Below, piece after piece: positions 57,087-63,536 of a stretch of DNA of 64,000 nt. Numbering within the stretch: position 1 is the first letter of the stretch; every line of letters begins with the position of its first letter. A program made the translations under genes and the position numbers. Source of the stretch: a bacterium (GTDB lineage Bacteria > Cyanobacteriota > Vampirovibrionia > Gastranaerophilales > Gastranaerophilaceae); the NCBI GenBank assembly GCA_017470245.1, contig JAFUEV010000037.1, forward strand, positions 1 to 64,000. The letters are read 5' to 3'. Under the pieces are notes generated by a model. The model worked only from the letters and a program-made list of their open reading frames with translations. It was not told the DNA's origin and made no database searches.

Positions 57087-57514
57087 TTCGCCAAAGTAAA
57101 GAAATGGAAACGTTTGGCAAAAACGATTTAAGTATGTTTATGCCTGAAACAAAAGTAAAAGAAGAGGATTTGTATTTATTTGAAACAGACCGAATTCTCG
57201 AAGAAGAATTGAAAGGAGTTGCTAATGTCTTATTTGAAAATTTGCGAGGATATAACAATCAATACGATCAGCTTTATTCAAGAGTTAAATATCACAAACT
57301 GCTTGATAGATTAGTTTTGTCAGATATAACAAAAATTTTAAATGCGGCAGGACAAGATCCTGAACTCGCAGAAACGTATCTTTTCTATTCCGATGGAAAC
57401 ACGAGAAGATTAGAACATTTGATTACTCACAGTATTAGCGTAGCCAAATTTAATGGACTCGCAAAGGTCGATTCTACTGTGATTAAACAGACTTCAAAAA
57501 TGCTGATGGCATAG
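57074..57514 (+). CDS. C-terminal-only MuB-like protein (ATPase core missing)
   Basis: A 146-residue protein whose second half resembles the end of the MuB/TnsC-type AAA+ ATPases. YDQLYSRVKYHK is like the conserved YAQLFSRV segment, LSDITKILNAAG follows, and DGNTRRLEHLITHSISVAK matches the C-terminal helical lid (GxTRRL). There is no Walker A or B: the first 50 residues are unrelated. It starts in a 13-base overlap with the transposase gene, so the missing part cannot lie upstream. Either an internal deletion left this remnant, or a short accessory form is used. Without the ATPase it could not deliver target DNA as MuB does. Confidence 0.6.
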   Translation: MDMVIRQSKEMETFGKNDLSMFMPETKVKEEDLYLFETDRILEEELKGVANVLFENLRGYNNQYDQLYSRVKYHKLLDRLVLSDITKILNAAGQDPELAETYLFYSDGNTRRLEHLITHSISVAKFNGLAKVDSTVIKQTSKMLMA

Positions 57515-57526
57515 GAGGGATTAAAC

Positions 57527-57703
57527 GTGTTAGTAGATAAATCGACTGGTAAGCCTCCATTCCGACCCGGTGAAACCACTTTTTATGTATTTTTAATCGC
57601 TCTTGCCATCTTTATTTTTGGGGTTCAAGTCGGAATTAAACATGGGCGAACTTTAGAACTTGAGGATTTACGGATCAAATATGGCTACCACTTCACAGAT
57701 TAG
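57527..57703 (+). CDS. Small single-pass membrane protein
   Basis: A 58-codon ORF with a GTG start and a strong ribosome site (AGGAGG, spacing 6). After a polar, Pro-rich N-terminus (residues 1-18) comes one hydrophobic span (about 19-37, VFLIALAIFIFGVQVG), then a charged tail. Its stop overlaps the start of gemA by 23 bases. The operon position, ribosome site and TM design argue that it is real. Function unknown; it may help host-envelope steps of the phage. Confidence 0.6.
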   Translation: MLVDKSTGKPPFRPGETTFYVFLIALAIFIFGVQVGIKHGRTLELEDLRIKYGYHFTD

Positions 57704-58130
57704 AAAAATACATACACTTAAAAGCATACTTGGATTAGAAGATGATTTATATAGAGATATGCTCTATTCATTCGGAGTATGCACTTCAAAGGATTTAACT
57801 TTTACCGAAGCGGCAGTTTTACTTGATATTTTAGAAACAAAAGCCGTAGAGAGAAATCTTTGGAAAAAAGAGCAAAAAAAATATGAAGATATGAAAAATC
57901 GTAGTGGCAAAATGGCTACCCCTCCACAATTAAGAATGATTAAAGGTTTATGGCGAGATATTTGCTATTTCGATAATGACGAATTTGCAACAAAATCACT
58001 ACGGAAATTTCTTAAAGCAAAGTTTAAAGTTGATGATATCAGATTCCTTACTAAAGCCAAAGCTAATAAAGTTATTCAGGCTATTAAAGGAATAAAAAAG
58101 AATTTGAAAAAGAGTGCGGCCGCACTTTAG
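57681..58130 (+). CDS. gemA: GemA (Mu gp16-like, DUF1018) regulatory protein
   Basis: A 149-residue early phage protein. The N-terminal SQIRKIHTLKSILGLEDDLY and the second repeat-like part (TPPQLRMIKGLWRDI) followed by Lys-rich helices match the GemA/gp16 family, which in Mu alters host DNA supercoiling and gene expression. I chose the ATG at 57681; a TTG at 57660 would add seven residues. It sits between the transposition genes and mor, exactly where transposable phages keep it. Confidence 0.85.
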   Translation: MATTSQIRKIHTLKSILGLEDDLYRDMLYSFGVCTSKDLTFTEAAVLLDILETKAVERNLWKKEQKKYEDMKNRSGKMATPPQLRMIKGLWRDICYFDNDEFATKSLRKFLKAKFKVDDIRFLTKAKANKVIQAIKGIKKNLKKSAAAL

Positions 58131-58156
58131 TTAGTACAAAAAATAAGGAGAAAAAA

Positions 58157-58489
58157 ATGCAAACAGAAGAAAAAACAATGGAAATGTCTATGACAGACTC
58201 AATGGAAGAATCTATGGATCCAGAAATGAACGCAACACCTAAAAAGATGGACAACATGCCTGAATGTGCTGTTATCGGTTTAATTAAAAATCAGATGATA
58301 GTGCTTGAGGAAGAATTAAGGGAAGCAAAATTAAGATATGCAGATGTAGCCTTGGAAAAAGATAATTGGAGTGGAAAATACGAAAGAGAACTTGACTGTA
58401 AGGTAATTGAAGGTCAAATGGCAATTCTTTGTAAATTAGAAAAGGATTTTGAATGTATGTTCACCCCATCTTCCCATTCCATGCAATAA
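58157..58489 (+). CDS. Hypothetical phage early protein (110 aa)
   Basis: A 110-residue protein with many Met, Glu and Thr residues in the first 35 (M-E-M-S-M-T-D-S-M) and a helical, acidic remainder (coiled-coil-like LEEELREAKLRYADVALEKDNW). AAGGAG lies 7 bases upstream. It follows gemA by 27 bp and its stop is two bases before the first hammerhead ribozyme, so its mRNA would end in the uncut 5' half of the ribozyme. No family is recognised. Confidence 0.65.
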   Translation: MQTEEKTMEMSMTDSMEESMDPEMNATPKKMDNMPECAVIGLIKNQMIVLEEELREAKLRYADVALEKDNWSGKYERELDCKVIEGQMAILCKLEKDFECMFTPSSHSMQ

Positions 58490-58491
58490 AA

Positions 58492-58552
58492 GGTCGAAAC
58501 GGTCGGCAACAAGAGCTGACCGTCTTAACGTAAGGCGTTAACTGATGAGACC
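58492..58552 (+). ncRNA. Type II hammerhead ribozyme, copy 1
   Basis: All core elements are present in type II order. Stem II 5' half GGUC (58492-58495) leads to GAAA (58496-58499). Stem III follows (58500-58507 with 58515-58522, loop 58508-58514), then U16.1 at 58523 and the cleavage base C17 at 58524. Stem I is UUAACG/CGUUAA (58525-58530, 58536-58541, loop UAAGG). The core CUGAUGA (58542-58548) and stem II 3' half GACC (58549-58552) complete it. Cleavage should occur between 58524 and 58525. Every invariant hammerhead core base (C3 U4 G5 A6 G8 A9, G12 A13 A14, A15.1-U16.1) is satisfied. It lies between two small phage ORFs. Confidence 0.95.
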
Positions 58553-58569
58553 AAATAAAGGATTTTATT

Positions 58570-58878
58570 ATGACAAAAATTGATGAATTTAAAAAACTAC
58601 TTAAAGAAAGATTGGATCAGGCAGATGATGATATTTATTGCACAAAAATTGCAATAGCAGAGTTGTTTATTAAAAATCACAGGCTTCACGCAGGCGAAGG
58701 TATTGAATTGCTTGATTACTGTGATTCAACAAATGATTGGGATGACGTAGTTGATTTAATGATTGGTTATGAATGTGCCAATGCCGTTAAAGAAGAACTT
58801 TCACTTCTTTCTCATTTTATTGAGCGAGGTTTTGATATTAAGGAGGTTAAAAAAGATAAAAAACCGAGCATTAATTAA
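58570..58878 (+). CDS. Hypothetical phage early protein (102 aa) between two ribozymes
   Basis: A 102-residue acidic protein (LKERLDQADDDIYCTK, then LLDYCDSTNDWDDV) of helical character, with no family recognised. AAAGGA lies 9 bases before the ATG. Hammerhead ribozymes sit immediately upstream and downstream, so double cleavage would release this ORF on its own RNA of about 393 nucleotides (58525-58917) with the stem I hairpin of copy 1 at its 5' end. It is encoded directly before mor. Confidence 0.7.
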   Translation: MTKIDEFKKLLKERLDQADDDIYCTKIAIAELFIKNHRLHAGEGIELLDYCDSTNDWDDVVDLMIGYECANAVKEELSLLSHFIERGFDIKEVKKDKKPSIN

Positions 58879-58880
58879 CA

Positions 58881-58945
58881 GGTCGAAACGAGCGGATAAC
58901 GGTGCAATCTGCTCGTCTTGGAGTAATGCTCCAACTGACGAGACC
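58881..58945 (+). ncRNA. Type II hammerhead ribozyme, copy 2
   Basis: The same architecture as copy 1 with different stem sequences. GGUC (58881-58884), GAAA (58885-58888), stem III of 9 bp (58889-58897 with 58907-58915, loop of 9), U16.1 at 58916, C17 at 58917. Stem I is UUGGAG/CUCCAA (58918-58923, 58929-58934, loop UAAUG), followed by the core CUGACGA (58935-58941) and GACC (58942-58945). Stems I and III differ from copy 1 by compensating changes, which is strong evidence of selection on structure. Cleavage is predicted between 58917 and 58918, freeing the mor mRNA with its ribosome site. Confidence 0.95.
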
Positions 58946-58959
58946 ATAAGAGGAGATAT

Positions 58960-59271
58960 ATGCAATACGAGCCATGGATGGATAAAGCCACACCAGACGA
59001 TATGCCAAATGCAGATTTAAAATTCGTTGCCGAAACAGTCGGTATGCGGCAAGCTTTATTGTTTGTATTTCTTTTATCAGGTTACAACGTCTATATACCA
59101 AAGAATGCACTTAGATTAGTAAGAGATAAACACATAATTAATAAGTATGACGGCACAAAATATACAATAAACATACTTGCAAAAGAATGTGATTTAACAA
59201 CAAGACAAATATACAGAATAATTGAAGAACATTTGCATAAATCAAAAGATAAAGATTCTAAAAAAGATTAA
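58960..59271 (+). CDS. mor: Mor-family middle transcription activator
   Basis: A 103-residue transcription factor like phage Mu Mor, which switches on middle genes. The C-terminus is a helix-turn-helix (CDLTTRQIYRIIEEHLHK, residues 80-97), and the middle has the GTKYTINILAKE-type core strand. AGAGGAG precedes the ATG, placed 14 bases after the second ribozyme. In phages the target is the middle promoter of head and tail genes; none is found downstream, so its target is missing from this element or lies elsewhere. Its 3' end overlaps a convergent gene by 14 bases. Confidence 0.8.
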   Translation: MQYEPWMDKATPDDMPNADLKFVAETVGMRQALLFVFLLSGYNVYIPKNALRLVRDKHIINKYDGTKYTINILAKECDLTTRQIYRIIEEHLHKSKDKDSKKD

Positions 59272-59920
59272 CCATCACTTCTTTACTCCGAACCGCATCG
59301 GAGTTTTTCTTTTTTGGGAAAAGCAAAACGCTATAATATAGCGTTGCTTGATATTGATTATTCAATTGGAGTTGCTTGATATATGCACCTTTGAGTCCGA
59401 TTGTAATATTTTGATAATGTTGTGATGCCGGCTTTATTTGATAATCACCCTCGCCCATTTCATCGCATACTTCTGAATATACTTTCCAATAATCATATTG
59501 AATTCCGCCTGTTTTGGTAATGGTCTTTTCCCTTTTTGGTTTTTCTCTTAATTCAGGTTTCAATAGGCATTCAAAGTCCATTTTATCGCCGTTCAAAAAT
59601 GCTTTAAATACAAAAATTCCTAAATCGCCTGTTGAACCCTCATTGATCGTTTTTAGAACATTCATAATTCTCTCTTTTGGATTTGTAACTATCCAAGCGA
59701 AGTAAGGCTTTTGCGGTAGTTCTAAAACGGTCGGATCATTTACAACATCAACGAAAGTGTCGAAGTTTTGAGTTAAATCCGTAAGGGTTACAACAACTTT
59801 TCCGCTCTTTGCTTGGTAATCTGCTATTGTTGAAGTTACCTGAACGGGAGTGTTGTTTTCTAAATACTCTGAAAAATTCTGTTTGCTCTTGAGAGCTTGT
59901 TCTGCTGTGATTGTAGTCAT
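59258..59920 (-). CDS. Unknown 220-aa protein (cargo gene)
   Basis: A 220-residue protein. I chose ATG 59920, which has AAGGAGG 6 bases upstream, over a longer frame starting at 59959. The sequence is soluble and mixed (ALKSKQNFSEYLENN, VVVTLTDLTQNFDTFVDVV, KPYFAWIVTNPKERIMNVLKT). I do not recognise a family. Its last 35 codons run through the mor terminator and a 19-bp palindrome (59325-59343), so the true C-terminus may be shorter in ancestral copies. It is convergent with the phage operon. Confidence 0.55.
   Translation of the reverse strand: MTTITAEQALKSKQNFSEYLENNTPVQVTSTIADYQAKSGKVVVTLTDLTQNFDTFVDVVNDPTVLELPQKPYFAWIVTNPKERIMNVLKTINEGSTGDLGIFVFKAFLNGDKMDFECLLKPELREKPKREKTITKTGGIQYDYWKVYSEVCDEMGEGDYQIKPASQHYQNITIGLKGAYIKQLQLNNQYQATLYYSVLLFPKKKNSDAVRSKEVMVNLF
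59283..59312 (+). terminator. Rho-independent terminator of the early operon
   Basis: A 7-bp stem (ACTCCGA / TCGGAGT) with loop ACCGCA is followed by TTTTTCTTTTTT. It lies 11 bases after the mor stop and inside the 3' end of the convergent gene's frame. Confidence 0.9.
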
Positions 59921-60014
59921 ATTGACCTCCTTTTTAATTTGTACAACCACATTCATCACTCACAATTGACTTAAATTAAAGTCATTGTGCGGTATTTTGT
60001 ATCATTCGGACACA

Positions 60015-60470
60015 TTACCAACCTTTTCCGTCAAGTCCTCGTTTATACATTTCAGCACTTGCTTTTTTGAAATTGTCATTATGCTGATCATATATTTTTT
60101 GATATTTAGCTCTTGTTTTTGGATTTGATGTGCTTTCAAGTCTTTTTCGAGCTTTACTGCTCTCTTTATATGAATTATTATAAAAAGAGTTCAATTGACC
60201 GTTTGTCATACTTTTCATATCGTTTGAGTTATATTTTGCTCTAATATTATATTTTTCATTGACTGCTAAAAAATATGCTTGCGATCGGATTTCTGCTCTT
60301 GACCTCGCCTCATTCAAAACAGAACCTTGTTTATCAATGGCTTGTAAAATTGTAGGAACAGGAACCTTAGGTGAATTATTTGTAAGTGTAAATAGTTCAT
60401 CAATAAGCAAACTCGAAACAAAGATAAAGAATAGCCAGAAACAAAAGAATATTGCAAATATTTCTGCCAT
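60015..60470 (-). CDS. Small membrane-anchored helical protein (151 aa)
   Basis: A 151-residue protein with one N-terminal membrane span (about residues 4-22, rich in Phe/Ile) followed by polar, basic helices (SRAEIRSQAYFLAVNEKYN, SSKARKRLESTS). There is no good ribosome site at the first Met, and the span region overlaps plausible protein-coding sequence on the other strand, so the N-terminus is uncertain. No family recognised. It is the last gene before the subtilase remnant. Confidence 0.45.
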   Translation of the reverse strand: MAEIFAIFFCFWLFFIFVSSLLIDELFTLTNNSPKVPVPTILQAIDKQGSVLNEARSRAEIRSQAYFLAVNEKYNIRAKYNSNDMKSMTNGQLNSFYNNSYKESSKARKRLESTSNPKTRAKYQKIYDQHNDNFKKASAEMYKRGLDGKGW

Positions 60471-60556
60471 TAAAGAAATAGCACCATATACACCGGATGA
60501 TATTATTTCAAAAGATATACGTGAACTAAAAAATTATAATCAAGTATTAAAAGTAA

Positions 60557-61186
60557 AAAGAATTATCTGAAAGTGACATAAATTATTTTGGATTTGGTGT
60601 TCCTGGTGACTTAAATGAAATGTTATTGTCACCAGATTGGCAAGCTACATCAATTTTTAATGTTAAATTGCAACCAGGACTTATTTACCAAAAAGATTTT
60701 CCTATACCAGAATGTTTAATAACTTCAGATGGAAAGGTCTTCGGAGATATATACGTTACTTTGGTGTACAATCAACCATTAGATGAGAACAACGCATCTG
60801 AATATTGTCGAACAAATGTAGATGTTTCATTAGGTTCAATTGATACTGTGGGCAAATACACAAAGCAAGTACCTCTAGATACTCCTGATTGTGCAGGAAA
60901 TTTTGAAAAAATACTTATAGAGCATGGTTACAAATGGTCACCAGTAAAAGTTTACAAACGTTCAATACCAAAAGGTGTTAATGCAATTAATTGGAGGCTA
61001 AATGTAGGTGTTCTTACAAGAAGTCAATTTGAATTGGATGAGCCTCAAGATGCAACAATTATTGTTACAATTTCGGATCCATCGAAGATACTTCCAGTTT
61101 ATAACGATTTCGTAGTTGCATCCAGAACAAAGGGTTGGGTAACAAATGCCTTAAGGGTTAATAACAGATTACGCCCGCAGCAATAA
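60557..61186 (+). pseudogene. C-terminal remnant of a subtilisin-family (S8) serine protease
   Basis: The open frame begins after a stop at 60554-60556 and reads INYFGFGVPGDLNEML, then SPDWQATSIFNV, a start found at the junction between the S8 protease core and its C-terminal beta domain (G-x-G-x-P-x-L). The remaining 190 residues form that beta-sandwich domain and end naturally (LRVNNRLRPQQ). The catalytic Asp, His and Ser regions are gone. A short plus-strand segment just upstream (60471-60570, in another frame, EIAPYTPDDIISK) may be a bit of the lost N-terminal part. S8 proteases with this C-terminal domain often accompany an ATPase in anti-phage pairs. Confidence 0.55.
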
Positions 61187-61855
61187 CTTGACTGAAATCG
61201 ATAGTTTTTGGAACGGATTTTTACTATTTCGTAATGTGTTTAGAGTCTTAATTTTACTGCTATTCAAATGTAGTAAATGCTTCCGGCTTGCTTCCGAGTT
61301 AAAAAATAGGCGCTTTAAGCGGTACATTTTTGTCCTAAATGCGTCATCGTTATAATATAGAGTATGTTTAGGTTTTAGCGATTTGCTCGGATTTATACCG
61401 GATTTTTGAGTGACAGAAATTGGACAAAAAGAGCAGTTTCGTTACATTTGAGTCAATTCGTATAAAATCGCTAACACCTAAAGGTGGCGGCTAACACAGG
61501 CAAATTAATTACAATTCAAATGTCCCAAATAAACCCCAGACTGTTTGGGTTCGAAAATACAAATAGCCACCCAAAATTACAACAAGTTACGAAATGTAAT
61601 TTTTGCTGTAGTTAGACGAGTAGTACGGTTTTGTCAGTTTGACTATTTTATTTTCTAAAACTCGCTCGTTATAGGGGTTTTGGCGGTCGGAAGTGCAACT
61701 TTACCAAAAAAACCGATTTACTCATATTTACTCATTATTTACTCTCACCGGTCGGCTACTTTCCAATAATAGTAAGAAATTTTTTAAAGCGGTTTTTTTT
61801 GGTATAGAACGCTTTTTTTGGTAAGGTATGGTTTTTTGGGTAAAGTTAAATTTTA
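61187..61855. repeat. Non-coding interval with inverted and direct repeats
   Basis: No gene is evident in 669 bp. Repeats are: an 18-bp inverted pair with one mismatch (61367-61384 and 61465-61482); a 17 of 18 inverted pair (61697-61714 with 61830-61847); tandem TTTACTCA copies (61717, 61727, 61738); and three tandem GGTTTTTTTGGTA-like units (61791-61847, about 20-bp period). GGTCGGAA at 61685-61692 matches the motif repeated at the left end of the Mu-like segment. It could hold a right end, an attachment or resolution site, or a replication/transfer origin of the mobile segment. Confidence 0.5.
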
Positions 61856-62065
61856 TTATTTTTCATTATCAATAAAAAACGCATTTAATAAGTCTGCGTT
61901 ATCTCTCAAATTTTTAATTACCGGTGCAAGGTTGTAACATTCTTCTATTTCAGGTTGATTACTGACGAAATAATCAACGATAACAGCTATGTTGTAAATA
62001 TTCTCTGCCCACTTGCTTAACTGCTTGAATTCTTTATTTGTTATATTGTATCCAACTTCTTCCAT
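61856..62065 (-). CDS. Unknown small helical protein (69 aa)
   Basis: A 69-residue protein with a strong ribosome site (GGAGGG, 5 bases before the ATG). It is soluble, acidic and all helical (QLSKWAENIYNIAVIVDYFV). It lies just upstream (in the same direction of reading as DUF4917) of the noncoding repeats and may act with the defence genes to its right. No family recognised. Confidence 0.55.
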   Translation of the reverse strand: MEEVGYNITNKEFKQLSKWAENIYNIAVIVDYFVSNQPEIEECYNLAPVIKNLRDNADLLNAFFIDNEK

Positions 62066-62150
62066 AATTCCCTCCGTCTATCACGAAACACAATACATGA
62101 AATGAGTCAGAAAAGCGAAAAAGCAGGAAAGATTTTACAAAAAGACATAG

Positions 62151-63470
62151 TTAAAACATATTTGATGTATCAAAGAACACAACCTTATCATTATTTTCAA
62201 ATGCTTGTTGTATCTCTTCTGTAAGCGTATTGTAGCAGCCAACATAAATCTTATCAAGTTTAGTATTATTATTTATTACATCAATAATATGTTGGTCACT
62301 GCTCATGAATGACAAGCCATGTGTAACTAAAGTTCCTGATATATTCTGAAATTCATTAAAGCATTTTGTTAAATATGGTGATTGATTGATTCTGCTTACC
62401 TTAGCTTCAGGAGTACTTTCAAGAACAGTTAAAGGTTCGTATCCTTCATCCCACTTTTCTTTTACCTTTTCAATCATTTTCTTAAATTCGTCCTGTGTTA
62501 CCTTTACAGTTTTGTTGCTATTTTCAATCAAGTGTAATGCACCATGAAGATAAAATACTGTTTGGTCATTATCTTGTCCCCAATTATCGCTAATAAAACC
62601 ATCCCTTATTTTCAGTTTCATAGCTTCTTTGTTATGTTTTACGGATTCCAATTTTGATTCAATAGTACTGTCGGCAATTCTATCTAATTTATCACTTTCT
62701 TGACTTAATGTAATGTTTTCAGCTTTTTTAGCTTCAAATGCCTGATAAACTTCTGGAATAACTTTAGTCCAACCGCCAAGAATTTTTCCTTCAGCTTCTG
62801 CGATACTTTTTTCTAACAAAACTTCCGTTTTACATAAAATATTCAGTTTGTAGTCTTCATTTTCCTTTAGATATACAGGGAACATTTCGTTTCTAACAGA
62901 CTTGATACATTTATCATTCGTTGTATCAAGTTTTTTCTTTAATTTTGTATATTCTTTTGAGTCTTCAGCAACAGAATTAAGTTGTTCTTTAAGGTCTGAA
63001 TAATCAACAAACTCTTTGTCACCGTAATTTATAAAGCGCATAAGCATCCAGTATAATAAAGGGTCATAGTTTAGAGTAAATACTTTATCAAAACAATTAA
63101 AGAAATCCCTATATTTTGAAAGTTTATCACTGTCAAAATCTTCAATATCATTTAATGATTTCGGCATTAAATCATACATAGTATCTATGAATTCTTTGTG
63201 TAACAAACTTTTTATCCAACGGTCAATAATTACCTTTGGTACAGACTTGTTATCAGGTAAGCTTTCTTTTACTTTTTCTTGTGTTTCCTCAATACACTTT
63301 TCAATGTCAGATATTTCTGTTAATCCTTGTAATGACGGCATGTGCTGCAATATTTCGGTTTGATTAAAAGCTGAATTGCAGTAACTTCTTGAAAATCCAT
63401 TACCTAAAAGAACTGTACAATTACTACTTAATTGATTCTTTACCTCATCCCATGTTAAAAAGTCTGTCAT
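62151..63470 (-). CDS. DUF4917/SIR2-like defence protein
   Basis: A 439-residue protein of the DUF4917 group. The N-terminus has a nucleotide-binding GNGFS loop (residues 23-27), the middle FTLNYDPLLYW supplies an Asn-Asp typical of SIR2-like folds, and near 315-335 VFYLHGALHL adds the His-Gly. The C-terminal GLSFMSSDQHIID completes the pattern. SIR2-like and AbiH-like proteins of this type are found in defence islands, where several consume NAD upon phage infection. NADase activity here is an inference. A helical, Lys/Glu-rich insert sits in the middle. GGAGTG precedes the start. Confidence 0.7.
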   Translation of the reverse strand: MTDFLTWDEVKNQLSSNCTVLLGNGFSRSYCNSAFNQTEILQHMPSLQGLTEISDIEKCIEETQEKVKESLPDNKSVPKVIIDRWIKSLLHKEFIDTMYDLMPKSLNDIEDFDSDKLSKYRDFFNCFDKVFTLNYDPLLYWMLMRFINYGDKEFVDYSDLKEQLNSVAEDSKEYTKLKKKLDTTNDKCIKSVRNEMFPVYLKENEDYKLNILCKTEVLLEKSIAEAEGKILGGWTKVIPEVYQAFEAKKAENITLSQESDKLDRIADSTIESKLESVKHNKEAMKLKIRDGFISDNWGQDNDQTVFYLHGALHLIENSNKTVKVTQDEFKKMIEKVKEKWDEGYEPLTVLESTPEAKVSRINQSPYLTKCFNEFQNISGTLVTHGLSFMSSDQHIIDVINNNTKLDKIYVGCYNTLTEEIQQAFENNDKVVFFDTSNMF

Positions 63471-63536
63471 AATCCACTCCTTCCATATTAATTATTCGGC
63501 AAGAGTAGTATTTATGCAAGTCTTATAATAGTTAAA

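Noticed and set aside
60259-60470. Plus-strand open frame over the 151-aa minus-strand gene
   Set aside because: This part is mostly the antisense of a more plausible gene; only its last ~30 codons (60471-60570) might be a subtilase fragment.
61530-61575. Possible tRNA-like arm (CCCCAGACTG...GGGTTCGAA)
   Set aside because: No acceptor stem, D arm or anticodon stem can be folded around it.
61717-61847. CRISPR array
   Set aside because: Units are 8-13 bases with 10-20 bp spacing; repeats are too short and no unique spacers or cas genes occur.
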